DNA from: Phycisphaerae bacterium
GTDB taxonomy: Bacteria > Planctomycetota > Phycisphaerae > UBA1845 > PWPN01
Direction of reading: 5' to 3'
DNA: 41,851 nt
Assembly: GCA_012729395.1 (NCBI GenBank)
Contig: JAAYDF010000196.1
Coordinates: 1 to 41,851, forward strand
The notes under the pieces are model-generated. The model was given only the letters and a program-made list of their open reading frames with translations. It was not told the origin of the DNA and ran no database searches. The position numbers and the translations under genes are program-made. Positions 24,265 to 33,614 of this stretch are shown here, piece after piece; within the stretch, counting starts at the first letter, position 1, and every line of letters starts with the position of its first letter.

Positions 24265-25974
24265 CTATGCGGATACCGATTCGCGTGCTGACGCGTACTC
24301 GCGAAGGAAGGCGTTCTCCTCTTCGACGCTACCGATCAGAATGAGCCGGGCATCGGCGGGCAACGGGGCACCCGGATCGGGGTTGATCTGGATTTGGCCA
24401 TCGTGCTCCACCGCGATCACGCTGCAACCGGAGTGCTTGCGGATGGCGCTCTCACGCAGGCTCCGCCCGGCCAGGCTGACCGGCAATTGAACCTTGAAGA
24501 CGTTGAGGCCCTCGGCCACCATGACCGTATCGCGACGCCGCAGCAGATTGAAGATGCTATTGGCTCCGAGCGAAGCGTATGACATGATGAAATCCGAGCC
24601 CGCCCGATGGAGGGTCTGCACGTTTCGTTCAAGCGTGGCCCGGCTGATGATCTTGATGTCGGGCCGCAGTCGCCGGCAGTAGATCGCGACGTAGATGTTG
24701 GTGTCGTCGTCGTGCGTGGTGATGATGACTGCGGGCGCCCGGTTCAGCTCGGCCCGAGCCAACACGTGCAGGTTGGCGGCGTTGCCCAGGATGTACCGCT
24801 CGGCATCCTCGATCTGCTCGGGGTTCCGCTCGACGATTCGGTAGTCGATGCCCCTCTGGGCCAGTGAACGCCCGGCGGCCTGCCCGACGCGCCCGCCCCC
24901 GATGATGACCACCGGGATCTGCGAGCCGCCCTGCACGCCTGACTTCTTGTCGAGGCAATCCAGTTGAGCCCTGGAGCCCGCCAGCACCAGCACGCTGCTG
25001 GGGCTGATGGTCGTATCCGCGCGCGGGGTCTGAAACTGACCGTGTTCCCATAAGCCAACCACGGTCAGCCCGACCTCCTCGCGCAGGCCACATTCCGCAA
25101 GGGTCCGGCCCACCAGCGTCGTACCCGCGACCGTCGCCTCGGCAATGAGCAGCTCATTGAGCCGCCCGATCACGTGCGTGACCGTCCTCCCGTTGTGCGC
25201 CCGACGCGCCAGCCAGTGGCCGAGCAGTTCCGCGAGCTCGAAGACGTGCGTGCACCCGGCCAATTCGAGGATATCCACGGAATCGTGGTGGTTGGCGGTG
25301 GCGATGATCGGTACCGCCGCATCGATCTCGCGCACGGTGATGGCTACGTTGGTGTTCACCTCGTCGCTCGCGGTAGTCACCACCATGGCCGCCTGGTGAA
25401 CCCGAGCCCTCTCGTAAGTCTCTGGGTTGTCCAGATCACCCAGCACCACCCGATAGCCCAGATCGTGCAGACGCAGGGCCTCGTTGAGCTCCGGCACCAG
25501 CAGGGCATAATCGTACCCGTACCGCGTCAGGCGACCGATCAGGGCGGTAGTCACCGCGTCGTGATAGGTAAGCAGCACGTGGCCTTGGGTCTTGGCCGGC
25601 AGCGAGCGCGGCGCTCGGGCCTCCGCCTGAGCCTCCATCCACGGGGCATAGAAGAAGTTGATGAAGGTGAAGGGCAGGAGGATCATCAGAAAGACCACGC
25701 CCGACAGCAAAACCACGATCGAGAAGGCCCGTCCCAGGTCCGAATGGAAGGTGATATCGCCGAAGCCCAGGGTGCTCATGACCGTCAGGGTCCAGTAGAC
25801 GCCCGTCAGCCAGCTCATCTCCTGCCCTTCTCTGGCCATCAGAATGTGGAACAGGATACTGTAAAGGATCGTCACTGCTGTCACGGCCGCGAGGAATCTC
25901 AGCATCAGCCCGATGTTGCGCTGGCTGGCGCGATTGCGCAGGAAGTACACGAGTTGGGCGGGGACGTACTTCAT
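24265..25974 (-). CDS. Potassium channel with two RCK (TrkA-N/TrkA-C) units
   Basis: A 569-residue membrane protein. TM1 is around FLAAVTAVTILYSILFHIL (28-46), then the pore helix and filter STLGFGD (67-73, a variant of TVGYGD), and TM2 AFSIVVLLSGVVFLMILLPF (83-102). The cytoplasmic part carries two tandem Rossmann RCK domains: the first from about 131 (GHVLLTYHDAV, degenerate nucleotide loop), the second with an intact dinucleotide motif (VVIIGGGRVGQAAG, about 347-360). Each is followed by a TrkA-C segment (TTLVGRTLAECGLRE; SLAGRSLRESAIRK). It is a ligand-gated K+ channel of the MthK/Kch type. Carrying both RCKs on one chain would give a gating ring from four subunits. The upstream AT-poor region gives no strong ribosome binding site for the ATG at 25974. 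Confidence 0.9.
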   Translation of the reverse strand: MKYVPAQLVYFLRNRASQRNIGLMLRFLAAVTAVTILYSILFHILMAREGQEMSWLTGVYWTLTVMSTLGFGDITFHSDLGRAFSIVVLLSGVVFLMILLPFTFINFFYAPWMEAQAEARAPRSLPAKTQGHVLLTYHDAVTTALIGRLTRYGYDYALLVPELNEALRLHDLGYRVVLGDLDNPETYERARVHQAAMVVTTASDEVNTNVAITVREIDAAVPIIATANHHDSVDILELAGCTHVFELAELLGHWLARRAHNGRTVTHVIGRLNELLIAEATVAGTTLVGRTLAECGLREEVGLTVVGLWEHGQFQTPRADTTISPSSVLVLAGSRAQLDCLDKKSGVQGGSQIPVVIIGGGRVGQAAGRSLAQRGIDYRIVERNPEQIEDAERYILGNAANLHVLARAELNRAPAVIITTHDDDTNIYVAIYCRRLRPDIKIISRATLERNVQTLHRAGSDFIMSYASLGANSIFNLLRRRDTVMVAEGLNVFKVQLPVSLAGRSLRESAIRKHSGCSVIAVEHDGQIQINPDPGAPLPADARLILIGSVEEENAFLREYASARESVSA

Positions 25975-26079
25975 TGGGGCGTCATTCTACCGCTGAAACG
26001 CTCGGGTTGTACATTTCCCTATCCGCCCGGGTCGCCGCAGGACGTGGCAGCGCCACCTCGACCCGGGGAGAAGCCGACG

Positions 26080-26108
26080 TTGCAGAGGCCGGCCGGGAAT
26101 GCTAAACT
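26080..26108 (+). promoter_or_regulatory. Possible promoter of tRNA-His
   Basis: TTGCAG (26080-26085), 17 bp, TAAACT (26103-26108). The predicted start near 26115 would leave a leader of about 45 nt before the tRNA. Both boxes are only partial matches. Confidence 0.4.
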
Positions 26109-26159
26109 GAGTAGCCCTGTGGCAGAGGGGGCGGCGGCACGGCTGCCCGCCCTGCCGAT

Positions 26160-26234
26160 GGTGAGTGTAGCTCAGTTGGTTAGAGCACAAGGTTGTGGTC
26201 CTTGGGGTCGCGGGTTCGAATCCCGTCACTCACC
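26160..26234 (+). tRNA. tRNA-His (anticodon GTG)
   Basis: A complete cloverleaf: acceptor GTGAGTG/CACTCAC, D arm GCTC/GAGC, anticodon stem CAAGG/CCTTG with loop TTGTGGT (anticodon GTG), and T arm GCGGG/CCCGT with loop TTCGAAT. The extra 5' G (26160) characteristic of tRNA-His pairs with C73 (26234). CCA is not encoded. A GCGGGG/CCCCGC hairpin follows 22 bp downstream. Confidence 0.96.
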
Positions 26235-26256
26235 CTTTTCATCCACTTGTGATAGT

Positions 26257-26280
26257 CCCCGCGGTTACCCCTTTGCGGGG
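26257..26280. terminator. Hairpin CCCCGC...GCGGGG between tRNA-His and the sulfatase
   Basis: A 6-bp G/C stem with a 12-base loop between the plus-strand tRNA and the end of the minus-strand sulfatase, where a bidirectional terminator would be expected. No U tract follows, so the role is only suggested. Confidence 0.4.
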
Positions 26281-26294
26281 AGCTCCTCGGGCCC

Positions 26295-27830
26295 TCAGGG
26301 TTGCGTCAGATTGGGAGCCCAAACGCGGGGGCTGACTTCGGGGATCTCGCCGGACTCCGGATAGGTTGCCCCCACGGCGGCGGCCAGTTGGGCGGACAGA
26401 TCACGCACCTGCTCGGCGTGAGCGGCGTCGGCGGCGAGGTTGGCCTGCTCGCGCGGGTCGCGTTCGTGATCGTAGAGTTCCCGGCCCTGCCGCCCCTGGT
26501 CCCACTCGGTATATCGCCATCGGGCGGTGCGGAGGGTGAACCCGAAGATACGGCCCTCTTTCGTCTGGCGGGTCACCTGGGTCAAGGCCCATCCCCGCCC
26601 CGGCTGAGCGGGATCCCGCAGGATCGGCACGAGGCTCTGGCCCTGCAGACCGGCCGGCCGGTCGAAGCCGCACAACTCCACGAGAGTCGGATACAGGTCG
26701 ATCAGGCCGACGGGCGTCGAGGCGACGGTTCCGCCGCGGCCCGTGCGCGGAGCAGCGATGATCAAGGGCACGCGGGCGCTCTCCTCGAACAGACTCATCT
26801 TCTGCCAAAGGCCGTGCTCCCCGAGGTGGTAGCCGTGATCGCTGGTGAACACAACGATGGTGTTCGCCGCCAGACCGAGGCGGTCCAGGGCATCGAGCAC
26901 CCTCCCGACCTGGGCATCCATGAAGGTGATGCTGGCGAAGTAGGCCTGGATGGCTTGGCGGCGCAGGTCGTCGGTCAGCAGTTCGTGTTCCTTTTTATGG
27001 CTGCCGAGGGCATGGGCGGGAAGATCCTTTATGTCTTGCTCGACGCCCTCGACGAGCGGCATTCGCTCCTTGGGGTAGCCCTCGAAATACGGCTTGGGGG
27101 CGACATAGGGTGTATGCGGACGGTAGAAGCCTACCGCCAAGAAAAACGGGCGGTCCTGGCGTCGAGCGCAGCGTTCGAGAACCCACTCCGCGTCGTCGGC
27201 GAGCATGCCGTCGGTATGGAGCCGATCATCGCGGGGCGACGCGTACCAACTGAGTGTTCCGCCGAAGCGGCCCGGGCGCAGGGAGAAGATATCCGGCTCT
27301 TCGAGCAGCCGGTCGCATCCGGCTGGGTTCAACTCCATCTCCCAGGATCCGGGATCGTCGTGCCCGTTGGTTCCGACGGAGGTCGGCACGTTGTAGTGGT
27401 AGAGTTTGCCGATGCGGCCGGCGAAGTAGCGTTGCAGGCGGAAGGCCTGCGGCAGGCTGATGTGACTGGGGATGGTTTGCCGGAAGATCTGCCCGTTTCC
27501 CAGGATGCCGCTGCTGTTGGGGTAGAGGCCCGTGAGCACTGAATTTCGGCTCGGACCGCAGAGCGGAAACTGGCAGTAGGCGCGATCGAAGCGGACGCCG
27601 CGATCTGCAAGTCGATCGATGTTGGGCGTTTTGACCAGCGGATGATCGTAACAACCGACAGAGTTGTTGAGGTCGTCGGAGATGATGAACAGGACGTTCG
27701 GCGGCGCGCCGTCCGCCGCGAAGGCCCATGCCGGCCAGGCGAGAAGGCACACCGTGCCGAGGATGCCGACGAGTGTTCGTGGAGAGTGGAAGCCGCCGCG
27801 GGGCGATGGGCGCACAAGAGGCCTGAGCAT
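26295..27830 (-). CDS. Secreted formylglycine sulfatase, iduronate-2-sulfatase-like
   Basis: A 511-residue exported sulfatase. The maturation motif is CGPSR (C91 becomes formylglycine) in FPLCGPSRNSVLTGLYPN. Metal-binding NVLFIISDDLN (45-55) and FTSDHGYHLGEHGLW are also present, and the latter with GKLYHY and GFYRPHTPY fits the iduronate-2-sulfatase-like subgroup (S1_7 type). It probably removes sulfate esters from sulfated polysaccharides outside the cytoplasm. The start at 27830 is chosen for GGAGGA about 10 bp upstream and because a signal peptide follows (LVGILGTVCLLAWPAWAFAA). Two upstream in-frame ATGs (28022, 27905) lack ribosome binding sites and would bury the signal. No sulfatase-maturing enzyme is in the window. 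Confidence 0.9.
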   Translation of the reverse strand: MLRPLVRPSPRGGFHSPRTLVGILGTVCLLAWPAWAFAADGAPPNVLFIISDDLNNSVGCYDHPLVKTPNIDRLADRGVRFDRAYCQFPLCGPSRNSVLTGLYPNSSGILGNGQIFRQTIPSHISLPQAFRLQRYFAGRIGKLYHYNVPTSVGTNGHDDPGSWEMELNPAGCDRLLEEPDIFSLRPGRFGGTLSWYASPRDDRLHTDGMLADDAEWVLERCARRQDRPFFLAVGFYRPHTPYVAPKPYFEGYPKERMPLVEGVEQDIKDLPAHALGSHKKEHELLTDDLRRQAIQAYFASITFMDAQVGRVLDALDRLGLAANTIVVFTSDHGYHLGEHGLWQKMSLFEESARVPLIIAAPRTGRGGTVASTPVGLIDLYPTLVELCGFDRPAGLQGQSLVPILRDPAQPGRGWALTQVTRQTKEGRIFGFTLRTARWRYTEWDQGRQGRELYDHERDPREQANLAADAAHAEQVRDLSAQLAAAVGATYPESGEIPEVSPRVWAPNLTQP

Positions 27831-27975
27831 TGGAAATGGTCCTCCGCCCCCCTTGGTCAAACCGCCCGGCCGCGTGGCCGGACCGCGTGCCGCTGTGTTA
27901 CTCATACTGACCGGTTTGCGACAACGAGCCGCGTCGGGCGAATCCCGCCCGCCGTTGCCGTTATCCGCGTTACGA

Positions 27976-29815
27976 TCAAGGCAGGCAATCCACGTTTCCA
28001 GGATTCTCCGCGCCGCTGACACAGCCGATGAACCGAGTGATGTCCACCTTGTCCACGTCGCCGTCTTTGTCCAAGTCGGCCTTGGAGCAGCCCGTCGCCG
28101 CGCCGCCTCCCTGGCCGGTCAGGCAAACCTGCAGACGGCCGAAATCGTCGAGATCGACATCCCCATCGATATCGAGATCGCCCGGAATCAGGGGCGGCCC
28201 GACCTGGATCTGCTTGGTGAAGACCGGACCGAACCAGGTGAAGGACTCTCTCAGCATGCGCCAGTTGGTGGTGTAGACATCCGGCTCGGTTGGAGCGGTC
28301 ATGGTGAAGTTGAAGGTGTAGGTCTGTGCGGTGTCGACCTCTCCGGTGATGTAGAGCCGGTTGGACGGGTAGAAGGGATCACTACCTTCCGGGACGCCGA
28401 GCCGGATCTGCCGGGCCTCCGTCCAGAGCACTCCGCGGTTACGGAAGGTGATGCTGACGTCGTAGTCCTGCCCGGGGTCCATCTCCGCGGGGATGGTGTC
28501 GCTGACGTACTCGGCGGTGTAGAGATCGTAGGTGGGGCTGACGCCCAGGTAATCGCATACTCCCTTGTAGGCTCCCCACATGGTCAAAGACTGGAAGAAT
28601 CTGTCTCGCAGGTAGAGAGCGTCGCGATCGCAGGAATCGTGGAATCCGAGCTCAATCAGAATGGCCGCCCGCTCGGGGAGGCGTGCCTCGGCATAGGCAC
28701 CGTTGGAGTTTTTGGCTCCGCGATTGCTCCAAAGGGCGTCTCCGTAGTGCGTTCGGATGAGGTTGACCATGTTGGTATTGACCGCCAGAGCGAGGTCGTA
28801 ACTGATGGCGCCCCACTCCGCGTGCTCCGTGCCATTGTCATAGAAGGTTTCGGTACCGTTGGGGCAGCTCGTGCCGAAGCAGTCACCGGCCAGAGCGTTG
28901 GTGTGCACGGAGATATACAGATCGGTGTCGTCGTAGTTGGACGCGTACGGCCGCGAGCGGAGGCTGTCGGTCCCGTCGCTCTCGCCCGACCCCAGCGTGC
29001 AATCTCCGGACACGGGCGAGTACACGGAACACGGATACCCGGTCTCCTGGAGCCAGTAGGAGCTTGACATGTACCACCAGGGGTTACCCGTGGAATGGTT
29101 GCCGTAGTTGTAGTCGAGGCAACGGCAATTCTTGAGTGTGGCCCCATCCTGGGCAAGAAAGCCGGCGAGTTGAACAACGAGATCGATGTTGTGCAGATCC
29201 TCACGGGTGAGCGGCGAGCAGGTGATCGGCCGCTCGTAGCCCCAGGAGGATCCCCCCCCAGACGAGGCCGTGCCCCGGCGAGAGGGTAATCTTCCGGCCG
29301 GTCAGGGCGCTGCCGGCAGCGCCGGCGGGAATGGGCAGGAGCTCGCCCTTGAGATGGGCGTCCGGGCCGGGAGCGACCGGCTTGCTCACAGGCAGATAAG
29401 CGGAGAGCTGCTTCTGGGCGGCGGTCAACTTGATGCTGCCGCTGACCTCCTGGGCCGCGAGCGTGGCCCGCACCTGCCGAAAGATGCTCTCCAGCCGCAG
29501 GTCGTCCAAGCCGCCGACAACCTCCATCGAGAACTCAACGGTAACGTCGTCGCCGACGATCTGCACCTGGGCAATCCGCGTGCCCGCGGGAATGGCTGAT
29601 TGCAGACCACCGGCCTCTTCGACGGCGGTCGGCCCCGCGACCAAGGCATGCAGACTCCCGGCTAACGGATCAGCGTCCGAGGCAAGGTCACGGGCCACGC
29701 CATAGAGTTGGCCGTCGGCCCAGAAAAACACGCGTACGGTCTGAACCTCGGCCATGGCCGGGAGCACGAGCACGGACGCAAACACGACGATCGACCGCAA
29801 AATGGTTTTCGACAT
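27976..29815 (-). pseudogene. Frameshifted GerMN / Amidase_3 / Ig-like / dockerin-like cell-wall amidase
   Basis: Two frames encode one protein. From 29815: signal peptide (ILRSIVVFASVLVLPAMA), GerMN domain (about 25-145) and the first zinc ligand of an Amidase_3 domain (TLSPGHG). The frame then fails at a run of eight G (29259-29252). With seven G it continues as SSWGYERPITC, TREDLHNIDLVVQL (Glu ligand), ISVHTNA (second His) and ILIELGFHDS (catalytic Glu), so the amidase active site is complete. After that come an NBR1-type Ig-like domain (PAEMDPGQDYDVSITFRNRG to FVWFG-like end) and a dockerin-like tail with two EF-hand loops (DLDIDGDVDLDDF, DLDKDGDVDKVDI). The corrected protein would be 612 residues and would cut the muramoyl-L-alanine bond. 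The shift may be real, phase-variable or a sequencing error. The second frame alone would start at 29070 and lack the first His. Confidence 0.85.
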
Positions 29816-30025
29816 GGCTGCTTTCCCACCAGAGAGCGATACGGCTTGAAACCTCTCCCCGGGCCTGTCCCGGTTCAGCCTCATGTCAGCTCAGCTTAGA
29901 GAGTTGCGCTCATGGTCATTTTACCGCGATGAACCGCCCGAGGCAATCCCTTTGCGGAGGCCTTCGAATGGGTTCTGGTTGTGCTCCGCACATCAACCGG
30001 GGGTTGTCATTCCCGGCTCACTTGC
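29816..30025. other. Intergenic region holding a 23-bp dispersed motif
   Basis: Between the pyruvate kinase stop and the amidase start. It contains AACCGGGGGTTGTCATTCCCGGC (29995-30017) on the plus strand, the reverse complement of a motif seen twice at 36473-36537. No gene or clear terminator is seen. Confidence 0.5.
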
Positions 30026-31453
30026 TCACACTGAGTGGACGACGAGGGTGTTGAGGCCTCCGGGCGTGCCTAGCGGTCGGCCGGCGAGGACCACGATCTT
30101 ATCGCCCTTCTTTGCCCAGTTCAGGGCCCGGACGCGCGGACCGGCCATGCGGAGCACATCGCGGGTGTGCTTAGGCTTCTTGGTTTGCTCCGCGTGGACG
30201 CCGTAAAATAGACAGGCTTGCTGCATCACCCGCCGGCTCGGCGTCAGAGCCAAGATGGGCACCTCGAGGCGCATCTTGCCCAGCAGCCTTGCGGTGGTAC
30301 CCGCCACGGTGAAGACCACCACCGCCTTGATCCGATCGGTGTGAACGATGTGATGGACGGCTTTGATCATGGCCTCCGCCGTCCCGGCGAGTTCCAGTTC
30401 GCTGTGCTGAACACAATCCTCATGCTCATCGCTCAGATAGTGCTCCACCCGGGCGCAGACCGCGTTCATCATCTTGACCGCTTCGACCGGATACTTGCCC
30501 ACGGCGGTCTCGCCGGAGAGCATCGCCGCATCCGCTCCTTCGAAGACCGCGTTGGCCACGTCGCTGACCTCGGCGCGTGTGGGGCTGGCGTTTTCGATCA
30601 TGCTCTCGAACATCTGGGTGGCCACGATGCAGCACTTGCCCAGCCGCTGGCAGAGAGCTACTAAACGCTTCTGCACGACGGGCACCTCGGGCAGGTCCAT
30701 CTCCACGCCCATGTCGCCGCGAGCGACCAGCACCGCGTCGGTCGCCTCGACGATGGCCTCGATGTTCTTCAGTGCCTGGGGTTTCTCGATCTTAGCGACG
30801 ATCTGGGCCGTGCTGCCGCCGGCTTCAAGGATCTTGCGGAGTTCATCTATCTCGCGGGCCTGCTGCACGAAGGACAAAGCGACATAATCGATGTCCTGCC
30901 CGACGATCCACTCCACGTCGCGGCGGTCTTTCTCCGTCAAAGCGGGCACCAGGTCCGACAGGTCGGTCTCCGGCAGGTTCACGCCCTTGGAACTCTTCAG
31001 ATGCCCGCCGACGAGCACCCGACAGACGATCTGCTTGGGTGGGCGAGCGCGGACGACTTCGAGGCGGATGCGGCCGTCGTCCATGCTCAGGCGTTCGCCT
31101 TTCTTCGCCTTGTCGATCAACTCAGGCAGAGTGGTGCTGATTCGCTGGGCGGTCCCTTCGATCGGATCGCGCTGAATGACCAGCTCGCTACCGGGGGCCA
31201 GGACCACCGCCCCGCCGGCCACCCGGCCCACTCGGATCTTGGGGCCGCACAGGTCGGCCATCACCGCCAGCGGCCGTTTGATCGCTCGGGAGGCTGCCCG
31301 TACATTCTTGAGCGTGCGGGCGTGCTCCTCGATCGAGCCGTGCGAGAAGTTGAGGCGGAAGACATCCACGCCGGCCTCGGCCAGGGCGATGATCGCCTCG
31401 CGTTCACGGCTTGCGGGCCCCAACGTCGCAACGATTTTGGTCTTGATCAGCAT
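30026..31453 (-). CDS. pyk: Pyruvate kinase
   Basis: A 475-residue pyruvate kinase converting phosphoenolpyruvate and ADP to pyruvate and ATP, the last step of glycolysis. Landmarks: KTKIVATLGPAS at the N-terminus, RLNFSHG, MADLCGPKIRVG, the catalytic-lysine strand IVAKIEKPQALKN, LVARGDMGVEMDLPEVP, and the family signature ESMIENASPTRAEVSDVAN followed by GADAAMLSGETAVGKYP. The C-terminal allosteric domain is present and of normal length. The ATG at 31453 is preceded by GGAGAAAACACC; a longer frame to 31558 is rejected because homology begins at MLIKTK. It is flanked by co-directional genes at more than 200 bp on each side, so it is probably transcribed alone. Confidence 0.97.
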   Translation of the reverse strand: MLIKTKIVATLGPASREREAIIALAEAGVDVFRLNFSHGSIEEHARTLKNVRAASRAIKRPLAVMADLCGPKIRVGRVAGGAVVLAPGSELVIQRDPIEGTAQRISTTLPELIDKAKKGERLSMDDGRIRLEVVRARPPKQIVCRVLVGGHLKSSKGVNLPETDLSDLVPALTEKDRRDVEWIVGQDIDYVALSFVQQAREIDELRKILEAGGSTAQIVAKIEKPQALKNIEAIVEATDAVLVARGDMGVEMDLPEVPVVQKRLVALCQRLGKCCIVATQMFESMIENASPTRAEVSDVANAVFEGADAAMLSGETAVGKYPVEAVKMMNAVCARVEHYLSDEHEDCVQHSELELAGTAEAMIKAVHHIVHTDRIKAVVVFTVAGTTARLLGKMRLEVPILALTPSRRVMQQACLFYGVHAEQTKKPKHTRDVLRMAGPRVRALNWAKKGDKIVVLAGRPLGTPGGLNTLVVHSV

Positions 31454-31707
31454 GGTGTTTTCTCCAGCGGACCTTCTTGCAGCCCGCGTCGAGCATTCTC
31501 CGTAGAGGGTATCGCTTGAGGAACCGACACACCTGCAAGTCTGCGACGAAGAGGACAACCCACGATCGCATCACATGACAGGCCCGCCGATTCAGTGACA
31601 CGACGGGCTCATCGAGGCTCATCTCCTCCGTCCTGGCTCAGTTCACACCGCCAGCCTCTTGGCCAAGGACGATCCCGTGATCCAGCCCGACCGCACCGCG
31701 GAGCCGC

Positions 31708-33369
31708 TCATCGCCCTGAGGGTGACGCGGTAATCTCGTAGCGGGCTCGGACCTCCGGGCTCTCATGATAGCCGAGGCGGATGGCCTTGGCCCGCAATGC
31801 AGCGCTGTTCTCGATGATGATTGGCCGGCTGTACAGGTGCCAGTGAGCCTTATCGCCTGTTTCGGTGGTGTAGGCGATCGAGGCTCCTTCGGTCTCGCAT
31901 TGCAGCGTGACCTCGATACGAGGGGAGAAATCGCCACCCTGGGGCACGATGCGCGGGGGCGCGGTCGTCGACCACTGCCCGCCCGGGCGGACGCGCTCGT
32001 TGAGTTCCTCCTCCGGGATCAGTCCCAGGTCGTTTGTCTCGGCCATCCAGTCTGCGAGCACCCGTCGCATGCGCGTCAGCACCTCGCCGTGCTCGGGGCG
32101 GGCGGCGAGATTGTTGATCTCGTGCGGGTCGACGGTGATATCGTACAACTCCTCGGGCGGTTTCTCGGGCAGGAAGAACAGCCGTTGCGGCCCGAGCAGC
32201 TCGCCGGCCTTATTGAGCCGCCGCAGTTCCTGCATGGTCGGCATCTTCTCCATGTAGTCGATGTACTGGGCATAGGGCCGACCGGGCTTGAAGTTGCGGA
32301 GGTACTTGTAGCGTTTGTCCCGCACCGCGCGGATCACGTCATAGGTCTCGTCCATGCGGTCGCGGGCGGCAAAGACGTACTCGCGCGGCTCGGCTTTCTG
32401 CTTGCCGAGGAAGGGTCGGCCCCGCATGTGCGCAGGCACCTCGACCCCTGCCAGCGAGAGCACCGTCGGCCCCAGGTCGACGAAGCTGACCAGTTCGTCG
32501 CTGGTCGTGCCGGCCTGTGCCCCGTCGGGCCAGCGGATAATCATCGGCACGTGCAGGCCTGAGTCATAAAGCCACCGTTTGGCCCGCGGCAGGCCCCTGC
32601 CGTGATCGCTGTAGAAGAAGACGATCGTGCTGTCCGCCAAGCCATCCTCATCGAGTTGCTTGAGCAGATCCGCCACTTGCAGATCCATCGCGGTGATGAG
32701 GTCACAGTAACGTGCCCAGTCGTTGCGGACGATCGGCGTATCGGGGTAATACGGCGGCAGCACCGCTTCGAGTGGATCATGCCGATCTTCGGGCCTGACG
32801 CGGGCCATGTGCCGGGCGATCTCCTCAGGCGTACAGCGAATCTGGCTCTCGTGGGTAACGGTCAGATTGAAGACGGCAAAGAAAGGCTGGCCGGGTCGGC
32901 GATTGCGCCAGTGAGCTTTGCGGCTGGACTCATCCCACGCGGTGATCGGCGCGTCGAAGTTGTAGTCGGTCTTGACGTTGTTCGTGCAGTAGTAGCCGGC
33001 CGCGCGGAGATACTCGGGGAAGCATTTGACATCAGCTGGCGGGACGCCCTTACAGCGCATGTGGTGCGTGCCGATCGTCGTCGGATACATGCCGGTGATG
33101 ATCGCCGACCGGCTCGGGGCGCAGACCCCGGCGATGGAAAACACACGCGTATAACGGACGCCCTGCTTGGCAAAGGCGTCGAGATTCGGAGTGCGAGCGT
33201 ACGCGTCGCCATAGCAGCCCAGGTCCGGGCTGATGTCCTCGCAGGTGATCCAGAGAATGTTGGGGCGGGCCACCTCTATCGCATGGAGCGACGGAGTGCC
33301 AATCGCTCCCGCCATCCACACGGCGGCCAAGACAACGACCGAGGCGGCAGATGGCGCTGATCGTCTCAT
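31708..33369 (-). CDS. Secreted sulfatase with C-terminal chitobiase-type beta-sandwich
   Basis: A 553-residue exported sulfatase. The motif is CAPSR (C83 becomes formylglycine) in GVCAPSRSAIITGMYP, with RPNILWITCEDISPDLGCYG (35-54) and FFYSDHGRGLPRAKRWLYDSG, the pattern of the heparan N-sulfatase (sulfamidase)-like subgroup. After the catalytic domain, residues about 485-550 (VTLQCETEGASIAYTTE, ALRAKAIRLGYHESPEVRARYEI) match the CHB_HEX_C_1 type of beta-sandwich. A signal peptide (ASVVVLAAVWMAGAIGTPSLHA) follows the ATG at 33369, itself preceded by GGAGGC. It is divergent from the GH38-like gene across 245 bp, suggesting shared control of glycan use. Substrate is not decidable from sequence. 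Confidence 0.9.
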   Translation of the reverse strand: MRRSAPSAASVVVLAAVWMAGAIGTPSLHAIEVARPNILWITCEDISPDLGCYGDAYARTPNLDAFAKQGVRYTRVFSIAGVCAPSRSAIITGMYPTTIGTHHMRCKGVPPADVKCFPEYLRAAGYYCTNNVKTDYNFDAPITAWDESSRKAHWRNRRPGQPFFAVFNLTVTHESQIRCTPEEIARHMARVRPEDRHDPLEAVLPPYYPDTPIVRNDWARYCDLITAMDLQVADLLKQLDEDGLADSTIVFFYSDHGRGLPRAKRWLYDSGLHVPMIIRWPDGAQAGTTSDELVSFVDLGPTVLSLAGVEVPAHMRGRPFLGKQKAEPREYVFAARDRMDETYDVIRAVRDKRYKYLRNFKPGRPYAQYIDYMEKMPTMQELRRLNKAGELLGPQRLFFLPEKPPEELYDITVDPHEINNLAARPEHGEVLTRMRRVLADWMAETNDLGLIPEEELNERVRPGGQWSTTAPPRIVPQGGDFSPRIEVTLQCETEGASIAYTTETGDKAHWHLYSRPIIIENSAALRAKAIRLGYHESPEVRARYEITASPSGR

Positions 33370-33614
33370 GGTCGTGCCTCCAATGCGTGGACGTTGTGCC
33401 GCAGACGGCGTGATCGCGGGTCGGCGGCATCCCGATAGCGGACACATTGTAGCAGAAGTGTGGAGTCCTGCGTATTCACCGTCGGCTCATGGGTCGTGAC
33501 GCTTTCACTCGTGTGGAGCTTGCACTATCCTGCCGGTTCATCCGCGGACGAGGAAGCCCTGCATTGTGACGGAGAGCGGCTTCGGTTCGTTCGCATGAGA
33601 AGGAGAGCCAGGAC

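Noticed and set aside
25174-26364. A 396-codon plus-strand frame across the K+ channel gene and tRNA-His
   Set aside because: It runs antisense to a well-supported gene and through a tRNA, and shows no domain.
33446-33451. TACAAT as a -10 for the second sulfatase gene
   Set aside because: The -35 position (TACGCA) does not match well enough to call a promoter.
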